DNA of 64,000 bases from Conoideocrella luteorostrata (taxonomy: Eukaryota; Ascomycota; Sordariomycetes; Hypocreales; Clavicipitaceae). The notes under the pieces are model-generated. The model saw only the letters and a list, made by a program, of their open reading frames with translations, was not told where the DNA came from and did no database searches. The DNA is taken from the NCBI GenBank assembly GCA_032433595.1, contig JASWJB010000193.1, positions 19,915-83,914 of the forward strand. Direction: 5' to 3'. This document shows positions 42,755 to 53,447 of the stretch, piece after piece (the first letter of the stretch is position 1; each line of letters begins with the position of its first letter). Made by a program: the position numbers and the translations under genes.

Positions 42755-44470
42755 CTACCACGGCCAAGTTGAGTTGTACACATCGTCTGGCATGCGCCGT
42801 AGACTTGTGATGGCAACAACAATCATCGCAAGCCTAGCAGCACAATAAGCCGTGCTGCACGTCAAGAGGAAAAGTCGTCGCGGCCAATGCTCTGAAAGCC
42901 AGTCTCCGATGCGCCCAGCAAACCTTCGAATGAGTCCTCCCAATCCAGCACACCCTCGTAATTGGCGATCAAGCAATGATCGCTCTCTGTTCATGATCTT
43001 AGGGAAGACGCAGAATTTATCTGCTCCATCATTGTAATTGAACGCTCTAGATTCTTGAGGGCGACGCTTGTTATCCATAATTTGATGTAATCGGCGAAGC
43101 TCCTCTGTGAACCGCGGATAAGGAGCACTAATGGGATGTTCGGCATTTTCGAGAGCAGACAGCAGATAGAGCAAGACATCATGATGGACATTGTATCTAT
43201 GTAGTAAGTCTGTCCAATTGTCGATAATGCCAGCTCGCGCATCGCATATGATGCAGTCTTTGATGGGTTTTGGAATACGGCAGAAGGGCTGATTTGTTTC
43301 AGACTCCAGAGATCCAACTGCGTCGCATAGATCAAACAGCGTCGACGCGAAAGTCCTTCCATCATGCAACTCCCCAAGAGCGAGCCCTGCGGAGATGCTA
43401 GTCACCGCAAGCGATATAGCAGGGAAACATACCGCAATTAATGTCGTAGCTCGCCAGGCCCAGCACTCCACTACGGTGGGATACCTATAGTTCCAAGCGA
43501 TCAAGTGAATTATACCGAAAATTATCGTCACTAGACTCCATATGACAACAATTAATCGCAGGTCCTTCCGCAAAGACGACACGTTGTCATTTGGTATGCG
43601 GCTAACCAGCTGGTCAAGGTCGGGCCGCTTCCCTGGACTCGAGATTGCTGCCCAGAAACTGTGTTCTTGCACACCCTGAAGCTGTACTATCCTCTCCATG
43701 AGTGTATTATTTGAAAAGCAGCCAGGGCGAGCATCCAGCACGAAAGCTGTGCCAACGTTCTGAGGCTTATGCCAACTAAATGCGTAGGAGAGCAGGCTAC
43801 AGACTGCAAAAGCCAAGGTCAGAATCTCTAACTGCGAAGTTGAGTACTTGCGGACAGATCGAGCTACAACAGATATGACCAGCCACAAGATTTCTACAAA
43901 GGCAACTAGTTTCGCGAATGCATCTGACTTGCTCTTGGCGTTGATGTCCGCAATGGACAATCTCGGCAGCTCCGTGATGGCACCGTCTTTGAGCAGTATC
44001 GAAAATTGAGATGCATTGAGAACTAGTTGCATGCATTGATCAGTGTTCGATCCAGGAAGGAGAACAGAAACGAGGTTTTCTTCATCTGTGGCAGCAGGTT
44101 TTAAGCGAAATCCACCCATATTAGCGAAGAAGGCATGAGTAATAGACCAGTTCTGGGACAAAGGTGACGTGCCCAATGACTGATGCACTCTGTTTATTTC
44201 GTGCACAACTCTTCGTGCTGAGATGAAATCGAGTATGGCATGAAAAAGTATGAATTCGGGAAAGAGTATAGTAATAATAAACCATTTCAACTTGCGGGCA
44301 AAAATGACAAAAGAATTATCGTTAGGGCTTGGAACATTGAGATGTTGAATGCTCCATGTGCATGCAAATGTAGTGAGCATGCAACTAACGATGATCTCCA
44401 AGGTACCCCGACGGTCGGGATTCGTTTGCCATCCAGTCTGGGGCTGGCTATGAGATTGTGCGCCGCCCAT
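42755..44470 (-). CDS. Multi-pass membrane protein of unknown function
   Basis: An intronless 571-residue frame starts at ATG 44470 (MGGAQSHSQPQTGWQTNPDR). About seven hydrophobic segments are visible: near residues 24-48 (IIVSCMLTTFACTWSI), 64-85 (WFIITILFPEFILFHAILDF), 185-205 (FVEILWLVISVV), 215-232, 305-327 (LIVVIWSLVTIIFGIIHLIA), 340-366 and 537-560. A soluble loop lies at about 230-300 and a long polar one at 370-535. The start GWQxNPDxRGTxxI is, from memory, typical of a fungus-specific family of uncharacterised membrane proteins. No enzyme or transporter signature is seen. It faces the NLR-like gene tail to tail. Confidence 0.78.
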   Translation of the reverse strand: MGGAQSHSQPQTGWQTNPDRRGTLEIIVSCMLTTFACTWSIQHLNVPSPNDNSFVIFARKLKWFIITILFPEFILFHAILDFISARRVVHEINRVHQSLGTSPLSQNWSITHAFFANMGGFRLKPAATDEENLVSVLLPGSNTDQCMQLVLNASQFSILLKDGAITELPRLSIADINAKSKSDAFAKLVAFVEILWLVISVVARSVRKYSTSQLEILTLAFAVCSLLSYAFSWHKPQNVGTAFVLDARPGCFSNNTLMERIVQLQGVQEHSFWAAISSPGKRPDLDQLVSRIPNDNVSSLRKDLRLIVVIWSLVTIIFGIIHLIAWNYRYPTVVECWAWRATTLIAVCFPAISLAVTSISAGLALGELHDGRTFASTLFDLCDAVGSLESETNQPFCRIPKPIKDCIICDARAGIIDNWTDLLHRYNVHHDVLLYLLSALENAEHPISAPYPRFTEELRRLHQIMDNKRRPQESRAFNYNDGADKFCVFPKIMNRERSLLDRQLRGCAGLGGLIRRFAGRIGDWLSEHWPRRLFLLTCSTAYCAARLAMIVVAITSLRRMPDDVYNSTWPW

Positions 44471-45489
44471 TCCACGACGTGAAGTTGCTTCAATGATTTG
44501 CTCTGTCCTTCACTGTATATTACACTTTGCACTTGTCTAGACCTTTAAAATCAGGCTGAGTTGCGAGTATTAATAAATTACTCAATGCTGTCTGTCTGCC
44601 TGCCAAGACCAAACGGGGCTGTCGAGTTTTGCTACTCGCTCGCTATCTGGTACACCGCCATTGATCCACATTCTGTGCTGGATTCTCTGCTGCTAAGCCA
44701 CGATATTTTTCCGATGCTGACGTTGTTTTCCGCTCGCCTAGCGCTTTATTGGCATCTGAGAGCACACGCCATATTTAGTTGCAAGTGAGCCGCAGTCGTC
44801 GCCCGGCCGGTACCTTTTCGGTCCGGCAGTTCACCGAGCCTGGTGTTTAAAACGGGACTTGGCATCGGTCGCATCGTCCTCTGGCCACCAAGGTCCCTCA
44901 ATGAGGCTGATTTCAATTCCGAAGAATATAAGCTCGCCACACAGAGCCCCATCGCCCCTGTAGTCGCTAAGTCGCCAAGCAACTAGCTTAGCGTTAGCCG
45001 TTAACTTGTCACCACGTATCAAATGCTCAAGATAGGCCTTGGTGCTGCTTCCTAAAATTGCGGACACAACGGAGTTGGGGTTTAGCTAAAGCGATTGCCT
45101 AACAAGCACACTACTAGTAATAACTTAGAGGAGTCTTTTTCAGTGAAAAAGATAGGCGACAAAGATGGTGGGGAGGTGCCCCTGGCAGAGTAATTTAGTA
45201 GTAGGGTAAGAAGGCAGCTGAGGCGAGGTAATTTACATAGTGTTACGTGCTGGTTTGGTCTGGTGGGATGCTAGACTTGGCACGAGGATTGACGACATTA
45301 GCAATAACGTAAGGGGTCGTAAAGCGTAAGATGCACGAAAATAAAGTAAAGCAAAACACAAGTAAAATGTCAGATAGTCGTAAGATTGTTGTTGAGTTCA
45401 TCTACTGACAGGCTAGACTCAACCTCTTATGCGTCGAGTTTGTCACCTGAGTGACTCAAGTGACCCGTGCTAGCAAAGGCTATCTCAAC
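44471..45489. other. Upstream region of the membrane protein; possible gene remnant
   Basis: A minus frame at 44831-45085 (NSVVSAILGSSTKAYLEHLI … FGIEISLIEGPWWPED) looks coding-like but has no ATG and is cut off upstream. I take it as an unrecognised remnant. The rest shows nothing clear. Confidence 0.3.
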
Positions 45490-46700
45490 ATGTAACAAAA
45501 AGGCTTAAATCGCGGAAGATATACACTATAAGAAGGATGATAAGGGCTGATTTAGGTTTCAGAAGGTAGTAAGACGCATAAATATTATGCAGAGATGCCT
45601 CTGTTTCGGGGTGGCGAGAAGGCGTGCTGGGCTGTGACAGCAGTGATGCCGGCACAACAGATGCCCCAAGCACCATGGATGGCTCTGGGCAGGACCACGA
45701 CAAGCAGTTCAAGGCGGAATCCGAGAACCTGGCTATCATTGAACATTACCCGGTCTTGGATGATGTTGCAAGAAGCATTAGATATCACAAGCCAATCTGA
45801 CAAGCTGGCTAAAAAGGCTCAAATCTCAGAAGACGTACGGGCGCTTTCGAATGATCAGACATGGCAGCATCAGATATCGCAAGTCGATTTAATGAGCTCG
45901 CTGAGAAGACTCAAATCTCGGAAGACGTACAGGCTGCAAGGAGCTGATTGAACGGTTTAATTCTCGGAAGACGTATAGGCTGCAAGAGGCTTTCGATATC
46001 GCAAGTCGATTTGATGAGCTCGCTGAAAAGGTTTAAATCTCAGAACGGGCAGGCATGAAATACCGCAAGTCGATCCAACGAAGAAGTTCAAAGGCTCGAA
46101 TCTCGGAAGATGCACGGCTGCAAGGGGCTCGTTGAAAGGTTTCTCGGAAGACGTACGGGCTACAAGAAGCATTAGACACTACAAGTCAATTTGGCATGCG
46201 TATTGAAAGGTTTAAATCTCGTAAAACGTACAGGTGCTTTCAAAATATCAGACATTGCAAGTCGATCTGACGAGCACGATGAAAAGGTTCAAATCTCAGA
46301 AAACGTAGAGGCTGCAAAGAGCTCGTTGAAAGTCTCAAATGTCGGATGTACAGGCGTTCAAGAATCATCAGGTCCATCAGATATCGCAAGGCGATCTGAC
46401 GAAGACGATGAAAGGTCTAAGTCTCGCAAGATGTATTAGTACTGCAAGAAACATTTAGATACGGCAAGTTAGTCTGATGAGCCCGTTAAATGGTTCAAAT
46501 CCCGCAAGACATACTGGATCTGCAAGAAGCATCGGATATGGCAAGTCACTTGACGAGCTCGTTGAAAGGTTCAGGGCGCTGCAGAAAGCATTAGATACGG
46601 CAAGTCGGTCTGACGAGCCCGTTGAAAAAGTTTAAATATCGGACCGTACAGGCGCCGCAGGAAGCATCGGATCTCGTAAGTTAATCTGAAAACGATGAAG
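45490..46700 (+). repeat. Minisatellite array, 76-77 bp unit
   Basis: It has the same unit as the arrays at 14.7, 21.4 and 28.8 kb (GGCTCAAATCTCAGAAGACG, GATATCGCAAGTCGATCTGA, GAGCTCGTTGAAAGG). The first 250 bp is diverged. It ends in AT-rich DNA at 46780-46990 with A-runs. Confidence 0.78.
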
Positions 46701-46995
46701 ATGTTCAAGATACGATGACGGTCAGGAAGGCTGTTACAATAGGAGCGGTCGGGTGAAGGGAAAATGGAATCCAATTCTGATTAGACGCTGAAAAAAAAAA
46801 ATTGAAAAAAATTTCCAGCATTGTCGCCAAGAGATTGACTGAACTAAAAAAAATCGCAACACATTCACCAGGCTTAGACACTTTTAAAAAAATTAATTCC
46901 GTGCTATCTACGATTGTCCTTAATTAGATAAAATTATAAGCAATAAGAATAATAACTCATCTCCTTTCCTAAATAAACGCCGTAACCGGGGAAAG

Positions 46996-47446
46996 TGTTG
47001 GGATTGGAAGGAGAGGTTCAAATTTATTCGCATTTCTGGGACGAGCTGTGTTATGTTAGAATTGATAGGAGAGGTTCAAATTTGTTTGCATTGTTGGGAC
47101 CAGCTGTGTTACTTAGATGATGGATGCCGAATCCCCCGTCTGACGGCCTCGTCCAAATCCCCCTATAAATACCCCTATAATCTGAGACACTTCCGTCCTG
47201 AATTCCTGCCTTAGGCCCAGAGGCCACGTAACCTTTCTGGCTCAGCCCGTGTATCCACGCATCCGGTCCACACACACCCGTGTAATCCAACATGTTACTA
47301 AGATCATGGATGCAGAATCCCTCGTCTGACGGCCTCGTCCAAATCCCCGTATAAATACCCCTACAATCTAAGACACTTCCGTCCTGAATTCCTGCCTTGG
47401 GCCCAGAGACCACGTAACCTTTCCCTCACAGCCCGTGTATCCACAT
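46996..47446 (+). repeat. Nested solo LTRs, family D in family D
   Basis: An outer family D LTR (starting TGTTGGGATTGGAAGG at 46996, truncated at about 47446) is split by an inner full copy at 47054-47292 (TGTTAGAATTGATAGG to GTGTAATCCAACA). The inner copy has a perfect TGTTA duplication (47049-47053 and 47293-47297). Confidence 0.88.
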
Positions 47447-47449
47447 AGC

Positions 47450-48026
47450 AGTTATTTCTGTCGGGCTGGCTCGGTCGCGGGACGTTGCCGTGTCTCATAC
47501 GTGGCAGCGGCGCTTGTTCCTCCTGCAACGGCTGCTGCTGCTGCTGCTCTTGCGGCTTGACGGCAGCCGCGTGCCGACGACGAGCATCAGCCGAGTCCCA
47601 CATATAGTGGTAACTCACGAAGGAGCAGGCCCCGTTGTCCGGCAAGGCTAGCCAAATCTCGATGGGCAGGACAAATATGACCGTGGCTGATCCCGTCTTC
47701 CAATTGGCTACGATGTCAATCTCCCCGATGTATTGGGGCAAATTACTTTTTAGCCATTCCGCCCACTGCGTTAGTTTGGGAACGGAATTCTCCTTTTTAA
47801 CCTATGTGTAGTTGTTAGTCGAGAGCCCTGAACATGGAGGTGTGCAATGACAAACTAACCGTGACTGATATCATGACGTGCGCATGTGCTGGTTTTGGAC
47901 AGTTTTTTTGAGGTCACTGGCAAATTCTTCGAGGCTGTCGATGGGACTGGGGAGCTCGAATGCCCGCTTGGGGCGAATGCTGGACTCGCCACCGCTTGGG
48001 GAGGGCGATCTTGGTCTTGTGGACAT
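47450..48026 (-). pseudogene. Relic of a fungus-specific protein, one-base frameshift
   Basis: From ATG 48026 the frame reads MSTRPRSPSPSGGESSIRPK … SLEEFASDLKK. It then loses frame in a run of seven A (near 47908) and resumes as AHVMISVT. That joins in phase, through a 58-bp intron (47802-47859, GTTAGT donor, CTAAC branch), to VKKENSVPKLTQWAEWLKSN … VLPIEIWLALPDNGACSFVS and a Gln-rich linker. It has the look of the small fungal proteins or domains with a LTxWxxWL…P.xxWxxLPDxxAYxF pattern, whose function is unknown to me. It runs into the outer family D LTR at the left. It is dead unless the A-run is a sequencing error. A CTTCTT tract lies upstream. Confidence 0.5.
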
Positions 48027-48349
48027 GTTGGCGCGTAGTTGGAGAAGTTTGTGGCAAGAAGAAGACGGAGAAGAAGGATGGTGACTAGTGACTGGACGAA
48101 GAATGGTGACTCGAAGACGAAGAATGGTAGCACGAAGAAGAAGAATGTTAGCACGAAGAAGAAGAATGGTGGCACGAAGAAGAAGAAGGGGGAGTGGAAG
48201 AAGAAAAGGGAAAAGGAAAGAGAATCGGGAAAAGTTTTCATTTTTTAGTACCAAGAGTCAATGTGGCCACCTGCCGCCAGCTGCGCGGCTGAACTCTACG
48301 TTTGCACGGACCAACTGCTGCCTTTCAATGCCCAGAAGAAGTATAGCCA

Positions 48350-48670
48350 TTAATTATCGCAAGTCAATCTAACAAGCCCATCAGCAGATTTAAATTTCGG
48401 AATGTACAGGCGCTGCAAGAGGCATCGGTCATTGCAAGTCAATTCGACAAGCTCGTTGAAAAGTTCAAATCCCGCAAGACGTACCGGCGTTTTCGGGGCG
48501 TCAAATATCGCAAGAAGCATGAGACATGTAGTCAATGTGACGAGCGCGACGAAAAGGCTTAAATGGGGAGACGTACAGGCTGCTAGAAGCATCAGATCTC
48601 GCAAGTCAATCCAATGAGCTCCCTAAAAAGGTTCAAATCCCACAAGACGTACCGGCGTTTTCGAAGCGAT
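48350..48670 (+). repeat. Minisatellite array, short
   Basis: About four units of the 76-77 bp family (AAGTCAATTCGACAAGCTCG, GTTCAAATCCCGCAAGACGT). The DNA after it to 49000 has microsatellite-like GTAGTAGCAGTAGCAGT and GGCGGCGGCGGCGAC runs and no gene. Confidence 0.7.
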
Positions 48671-49001
48671 TCTCGTGGCCACATGTCAGGAAGACGGCCT
48701 GGAGAGGGAAAAGCCAGAAGAGGGGAAAGCCAGAAGAGAAAAAGGTAGTAGTAGTGCGGCAATCGGTGTTTATTACCGCAGCAACATTGGGAGCAGTAGT
48801 GGTAGTAGCAGTAGCAGTGTACCAGTGCGCAGGAGTCGAATTGCGAGCAGTAGAATTATAAGCAGCGAGGAGCACCGGCGGCGGCGGCGGCGACAGCGGC
48901 AGCAGCAGCAGTGAAGGTATTACAACGTTTATTACTCAGTGCTACAGGCACTGTGAGCTGTCGAATTGGCATTGTGAGCAAGTCAAATTGTGAGCAGTAG
49001 A

Positions 49002-49200
49002 TGTTGGAATCCCGCCGTCAAGCAGGAAGCACGGAGCAGGTCACTTGGTCACCTTTCGGCTACGATATTACACGGTGATATCGAGCCTTCCACTTTGGCT
49101 TGTTTTCTCTTCTTAGAGATATACAGAGATTATTACGTATATTGCATTTTGACCGCACTTGATATCGATACTACCTACGCAGTACCCTGTGCAACCCACA
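49002..49200 (+). repeat. Solo LTR, family B
   Basis: It is 199 bp from TGTTGGAATCCCGCC to TGTGCAACCCACA. The flanks GTAGA and CTACA do not match, so no target duplication is claimed. Confidence 0.85.
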
Positions 49201-50036
49201 CTACAATTTTGAGCAGCGAGGAGCACCAGCACCAGCACCAGCACCAGCACCACGTATAGGGGAATTGCGACGTGCAGCAATTTGAACAAACACAGCAATC
49301 GTAACGTATATGGCAGTTACCACATACACAGCAACCTACAGCCATGTACCTATATCAAAAGCACGCTTCTATCCACTCGTCTCTGTATCTTGACTTCTCC
49401 CCCTGTCCGCGTTAGTGCTCGCCGCCGCCAGTGCCTAGTCTTCGGGGTCCGGGGATCAGAGGCCACAAGCAACATGCAGTACAGCACAAGTCAGGACAAC
49501 GACCACCGCTGAAGATGGGATAATACCTGGCGCAGAGGAGGCAGACAATTGCTACACATACAATGCAACAAGAGGCAGCGCCGTAAATGGAGCACGCGGT
49601 GTGCAAACTACCAAGCATTAAGGTAGTCTCCCCGCGGCACAGGGGCGTAACAGCAATACAAGATAATACACCACACAACACCGAGACAACGAGACAAAGC
49701 CAAGCCTAGTGCAGGAGATGCAAAAAAGTCCAGCACACAAGGTGTACTATAAAGCAAGGCATAAGACAAAACACCTGGCGTGCAATTAGCCAAAATGCGC
49801 GGCTCACACGTCTCATAACCGCCACTCGACGATCAGCGCACCAAGCGATCCCGAACCTGGCGCAAGCGATGCGGAAAAGCCTGGCACAGAAGATGCACAC
49901 AATGCACACGAAATAAAGGCGCTCACCACGCGCGCACGGCAACATTGGGGCAGGCAGTGGACAAAATGCCGGCGGGATGGGTGGTTTTTCGCTTGAGTTG
50001 TAAACGGAAAAGGGAGGAGGCTGTAAGCCGTTTTGC
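49201..50036. repeat. CACCAG microsatellite and GC-rich modules
   Basis: A CACCAG run lies at 49224-49252. Modules are shared with 30.9-31.2 kb (AAACACCTGGCGTGCAATTA, AAAATGCGCGGCTC) and a terminal ATGCCGGCGGGATGGGTGGT block. No gene is supported. Confidence 0.6.
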
Positions 50037-50107
50037 GAGGACACTAACGTCCCTTGGGTCTTTTACTTTGTGTAGTAAAGAAAAAGACCATAAGGATTAG
50101 TGTCCTC
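50037..50107. repeat. Hairpin at a module junction
   Basis: Arms GAGGACACTAA (50037-50047) and TTAGTGTCCTC (50097-50107) enclose an inner TTTACTTTGTGTAGTAAA palindrome. As at 28711-28807, it separates the GC-rich module from the next minisatellite array. Confidence 0.75.
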
Positions 50108-51000
50108 AGAAGATGTACAGCGCTGCGAGAAGTATTAGGTAGTATAAGTCAGTTAATAGGCTTGTTGAAGGGTTTGAATGTCAGAAGACGTTACTGGCGC
50201 TGCAGGAAGCATAAGATCGCAGGGTTAATGTAACGAGCTCGTTGAAAATGCTCAATTCTCGGAAGACGTACATGCGTTTTCGAAGCATCAGACGATATTG
50301 AAGCATCAGATGTCGTAGGTCAATGTGACGAGCTCGTTGAAAAGGCTCAAATATGGGAAGATGTACAAGCGTGCAAGAAGCAAAAAATATCGCAAGGAGC
50401 TCGTCGGCACGGTTTAAATCTCGGAAGACGTACACTGCATAAAGCATCGGATATCGAAAGTGAGTTGACGACTCGTTGAAAGATACAGGTGCTGCAAGAA
50501 GCATCTGATCACAGGTTAATCTAACGAGCTCGTTGGAAGGCTCAAATCCCGGAAGACGTACAGGCGCTATGGAAGCATCAGACATTGTAGATCGAGGCTC
50601 AATTCTCGGAAGAGACATCAGATATCGCAGGTCAATCTAACGAGCTTGTCCAAAGGTTCATATTTCGAAAGATGTATAGATATCTGATATCGCAAGTCGA
50701 TCTGACGAGCTCGTTCAAAGGTTCAAATCTCGGAAGACGTACTGGCGCTATCGAAGCATCAGATCGCAGGTTAATCCGACGAGCTCGTTCAAAGGTTCAA
50801 GTCTCGGGAGACGTACGCTGCAAGAAGCATCAGATAATTAAAGTCAGTTGACGAGCTTGCCGAAAGGTTGTTCGATTCCTGGAAGACGTACAGGCATCTG
50901 ATATCGCGGGTCAACCTGACGAGTTGGTTGAATGATACAGGCGCTGCAAGAGGCGTCAGATCCATCGGGTATCGTGAGGCAATCCGACGAAGACGATTTC
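50108..51000 (+). repeat. Minisatellite array, 76-77 bp unit
   Basis: About 11 units with the standard words (TCTAACGAGCTCGTT, GGCTCAAATCCCGGAAGACG, TACAGGCGCTATGGAAGCAT). Confidence 0.8.
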
Positions 51001-52490
51001 TTGATGATGGGATTGTCGGCCGCGATCTAATTCGGTAAGGAAGACGGTTATATTAGGAGCGGTCGGCGCAGGGGAACGGTCGGCACTCGGGAGAGGGATA
51101 AGTCAGCACTCACGACGGGGAAGAGTCAGCTGATAATGATGATGCGGCTGCTGATCATAATCATGCCGCCGCTGCTGATGAGGATGCTGCTGCCAACGCA
51201 AAAAATGTCGCTGCTGCTGCTGCTGATGATGATGATGCCGCTGTTGTTCATGATGATGATGGCCACAGGTCGGGATCTCGGTCGGGATTCTGGTCACAAT
51301 AGTGGCGGTCGGGAGGTGGAAAAGTCAGAGCTGCCGCTGCTGATGGAGATGCCGCTGCTTCTGCTGATGATGCCGCTGCTGCTGTCAACACCTGGGAGAG
51401 GGGAAAGTCAGAACTCGGGAGAGGGGAAAGGTCAGCACTTACGAGAGGGAAAAGTCAGCTGATGAGGATGATGCCGCCGCCGCTGCTGCTGATGGTAATG
51501 GTGTTGCCGCTGTTGTTCATGATGATGATGGCCACAGGTCGGGATTTCGGTTGGGATTCTGGTCACAATAGTGGCGGTCGGGAGGTAGAAAATTCAGATG
51601 CTGCCGCTGCTGATGTTGATGCCGCTACTGCTGTCAGCACTTGGGAGAGGGTAAAAGTCAGAACTCGGGAGAGGGGAAAGGTCAGCACTCACGAGAGGGA
51701 AAAGTCAGCTGATGAGGATGATGCCGCCGCCGCTGCTGCTGATGATAATGCCGTTGCTGTTGATGATGATGATGCCGTTGCTGCTGATGAGATTGTTGCT
51801 GCCCCGCGCAAGAAATGCCGCTGCTGTCGATGATGATGTTGCTGCCGCTGCTGCTGATGAGGATACCGCTGCCGCTGATGTTGATGATGATGCCACTGCC
51901 GCTGCCGTTGATGTTGATGACGATGCTGCTCATGCTGCTGCTGATGCCACTGCTGATACTGTCTACGCAAGATTAGCAGTGCCTACGGTGCAAAAAAAGT
52001 AGGGCTTCCGTGGTCGGGGGACCAGCGATACGGGGCTGGTGGGTAACACGAGAGTAACACAACAGCACAACATCAATCAGGGCACAAGATGCCAGAGAAA
52101 ACTAGTACATAAGACGTAGAAAAACGCAGCGCACAAGCTAAAATAGATATTAAAGCTCAAAACGTTACAGCTGGTGCGCAATCCACGAAAAACCTGATTG
52201 GTGAGTAATCCGGCCACCAGGGGGGCTTGCCAGCAGCATGCAACACCACATCCTGCAGCACCACAACCAGCGCACCAGACAGAGTCAAATCCAGCACGAA
52301 AGATGCAAAAGAGCTCAGAGTATAAGCTGCGATACAAAGCAAGGCACAAAACAAAACATCTGGCGTGTAATCGGCCAAAATGCGCGGCTCAAATACAAAC
52401 AACCACAACTTGACGACCAGCGCTCAGAACAGCACCAAACCTGGCGCAAAAGACTCGCAAGAGCACAGCCATCACGATGCAGCTGTAAGA
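51001..52490. repeat. CTG/GAT tract and GC-rich modules
   Basis: 51120-51960 holds GATGATGCCGCTGCTGCTG runs with a larger duplication: 51280-51480 and 51530-51720 both carry GGGATTCTGGTCACAATAGT, then GGCGGTCGGGAGGT, then GTCAGCTGATGAGGATGATG. 51980-52490 is the module with GGTAACACGAGAGTAACACA. No gene is supported. Confidence 0.7.
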
Positions 52491-52492
52491 AC

Positions 52493-52896
52493 AGCACTCC
52501 CGGCGCGCGCGGCAACTCTGCGGCGGGCAGGGCGCAAAATGCCGGCGGGATGGGTGGTTTTTCGGTCAGGTTGTGAGCAGAAAAAGGAGGAGGTTATAAG
52601 CAGAAAAGGAAGAGGTTATTCGGCGGAAAAGGAGGAGACTGTGGGCCGTCTCCATTTTACTAAGACTAATGTCTCTTGTAGTTACTACTCTCTCTAGTAG
52701 AGTAACAACTACAAGGTCTCCATCCTAGTAAAAGGGAGACGGCCCACAGTCTCCTTCTTTTCCGCCGAATAACCTCTTCCTTTTCTGCTTATAACCTCCT
52801 CCTTTTTCTGCTCACAACCTGACCGAAAAACCACCCATCCCGCCGGCATTTTGCGCCCTGCCCGCCGCAGAGTTGCCGCGCGCGCCGGGAGTGCTG
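52493..52896. repeat. Near-perfect palindrome with arms of about 198 bp
   Basis: The left arm (52493-52690) and right arm (52699-52896) are inverted copies, nearly identical over the outer 155-160 bp and slightly diverged in the inner 40 bp. The centre is CTAGTAGAGTAAC flanked by CTTGTAGTTACTACT and AACAACTACAAG. Weaker inverted homology extends to about 52425 and 52965. The arms contain the ATGCCGGCGGGATGGGTGGT block of the 28- and 50-kb hairpins. Confidence 0.92.
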
Positions 52897-53262
52897 CTCG
52901 CGCCTGTATGGCATGTGCATTGTGTGCGCCGCGCTGTTCTGCGTTGATTGCGCCAGGTTTGGTGCCGTTGTGGGCGCTGGGCGTCGAGCTGCGGGCGAGC
53001 CCCTATTGCTGGCTGGGCTGGACCGGGACCGCACACATGCAGACATGCAGCCAACGCCCCCTCGCTGTCATCAGAGTATACACATGTACAAGCCGTTGCA
53101 AAAAGCCGTGCAACATGTCCTGCACAAGGCAAACCACGGTGCGGCAGAACCCGCAAAATCCGCGCGGGCCATCACGCCGGGTTGGGGCACGCGGCAGTGG
53201 CAATGGCAGTTGCAGTTGGGCAGGGCGCAGGGCATGCGAAAACGATGCGATAGACTGCTCAT
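52897..53262 (-). repeat. GC-rich module in reverse orientation
   Basis: It is the reverse counterpart of the 28270-28700 module (CACCGTGGTTTGCCTTGTG, GGCCCGCGCGGATTTTGC and the CCACTGCCGCG block). Frames cross it on both strands without conserved domains. Confidence 0.6.
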
Positions 53263-53447
53263 GTGCGATATATACTATATACATACAGGCTTTTATGCCC
53301 ACAAGACGTGGTGTGGTGTGGCTGCCGGGGACTTGCAGGGGATGCGAGACTACGCGGCATGTTCTTCCAAGCTTGTTCTCTATCAGTCTATTATAAAGAG
53401 TTGGAATTCACCGTCGAAAAACTTGAGCTAATACTTCTCCAAACAGT

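Noticed and set aside
47855..48372. Frames rich in Arg/Lys or Phe/Leu at the CTTCTT tract
   Set aside because: This is a GAAGAAGAA/CTTCTT microsatellite upstream of the fungus-specific relic, probably its promoter region.
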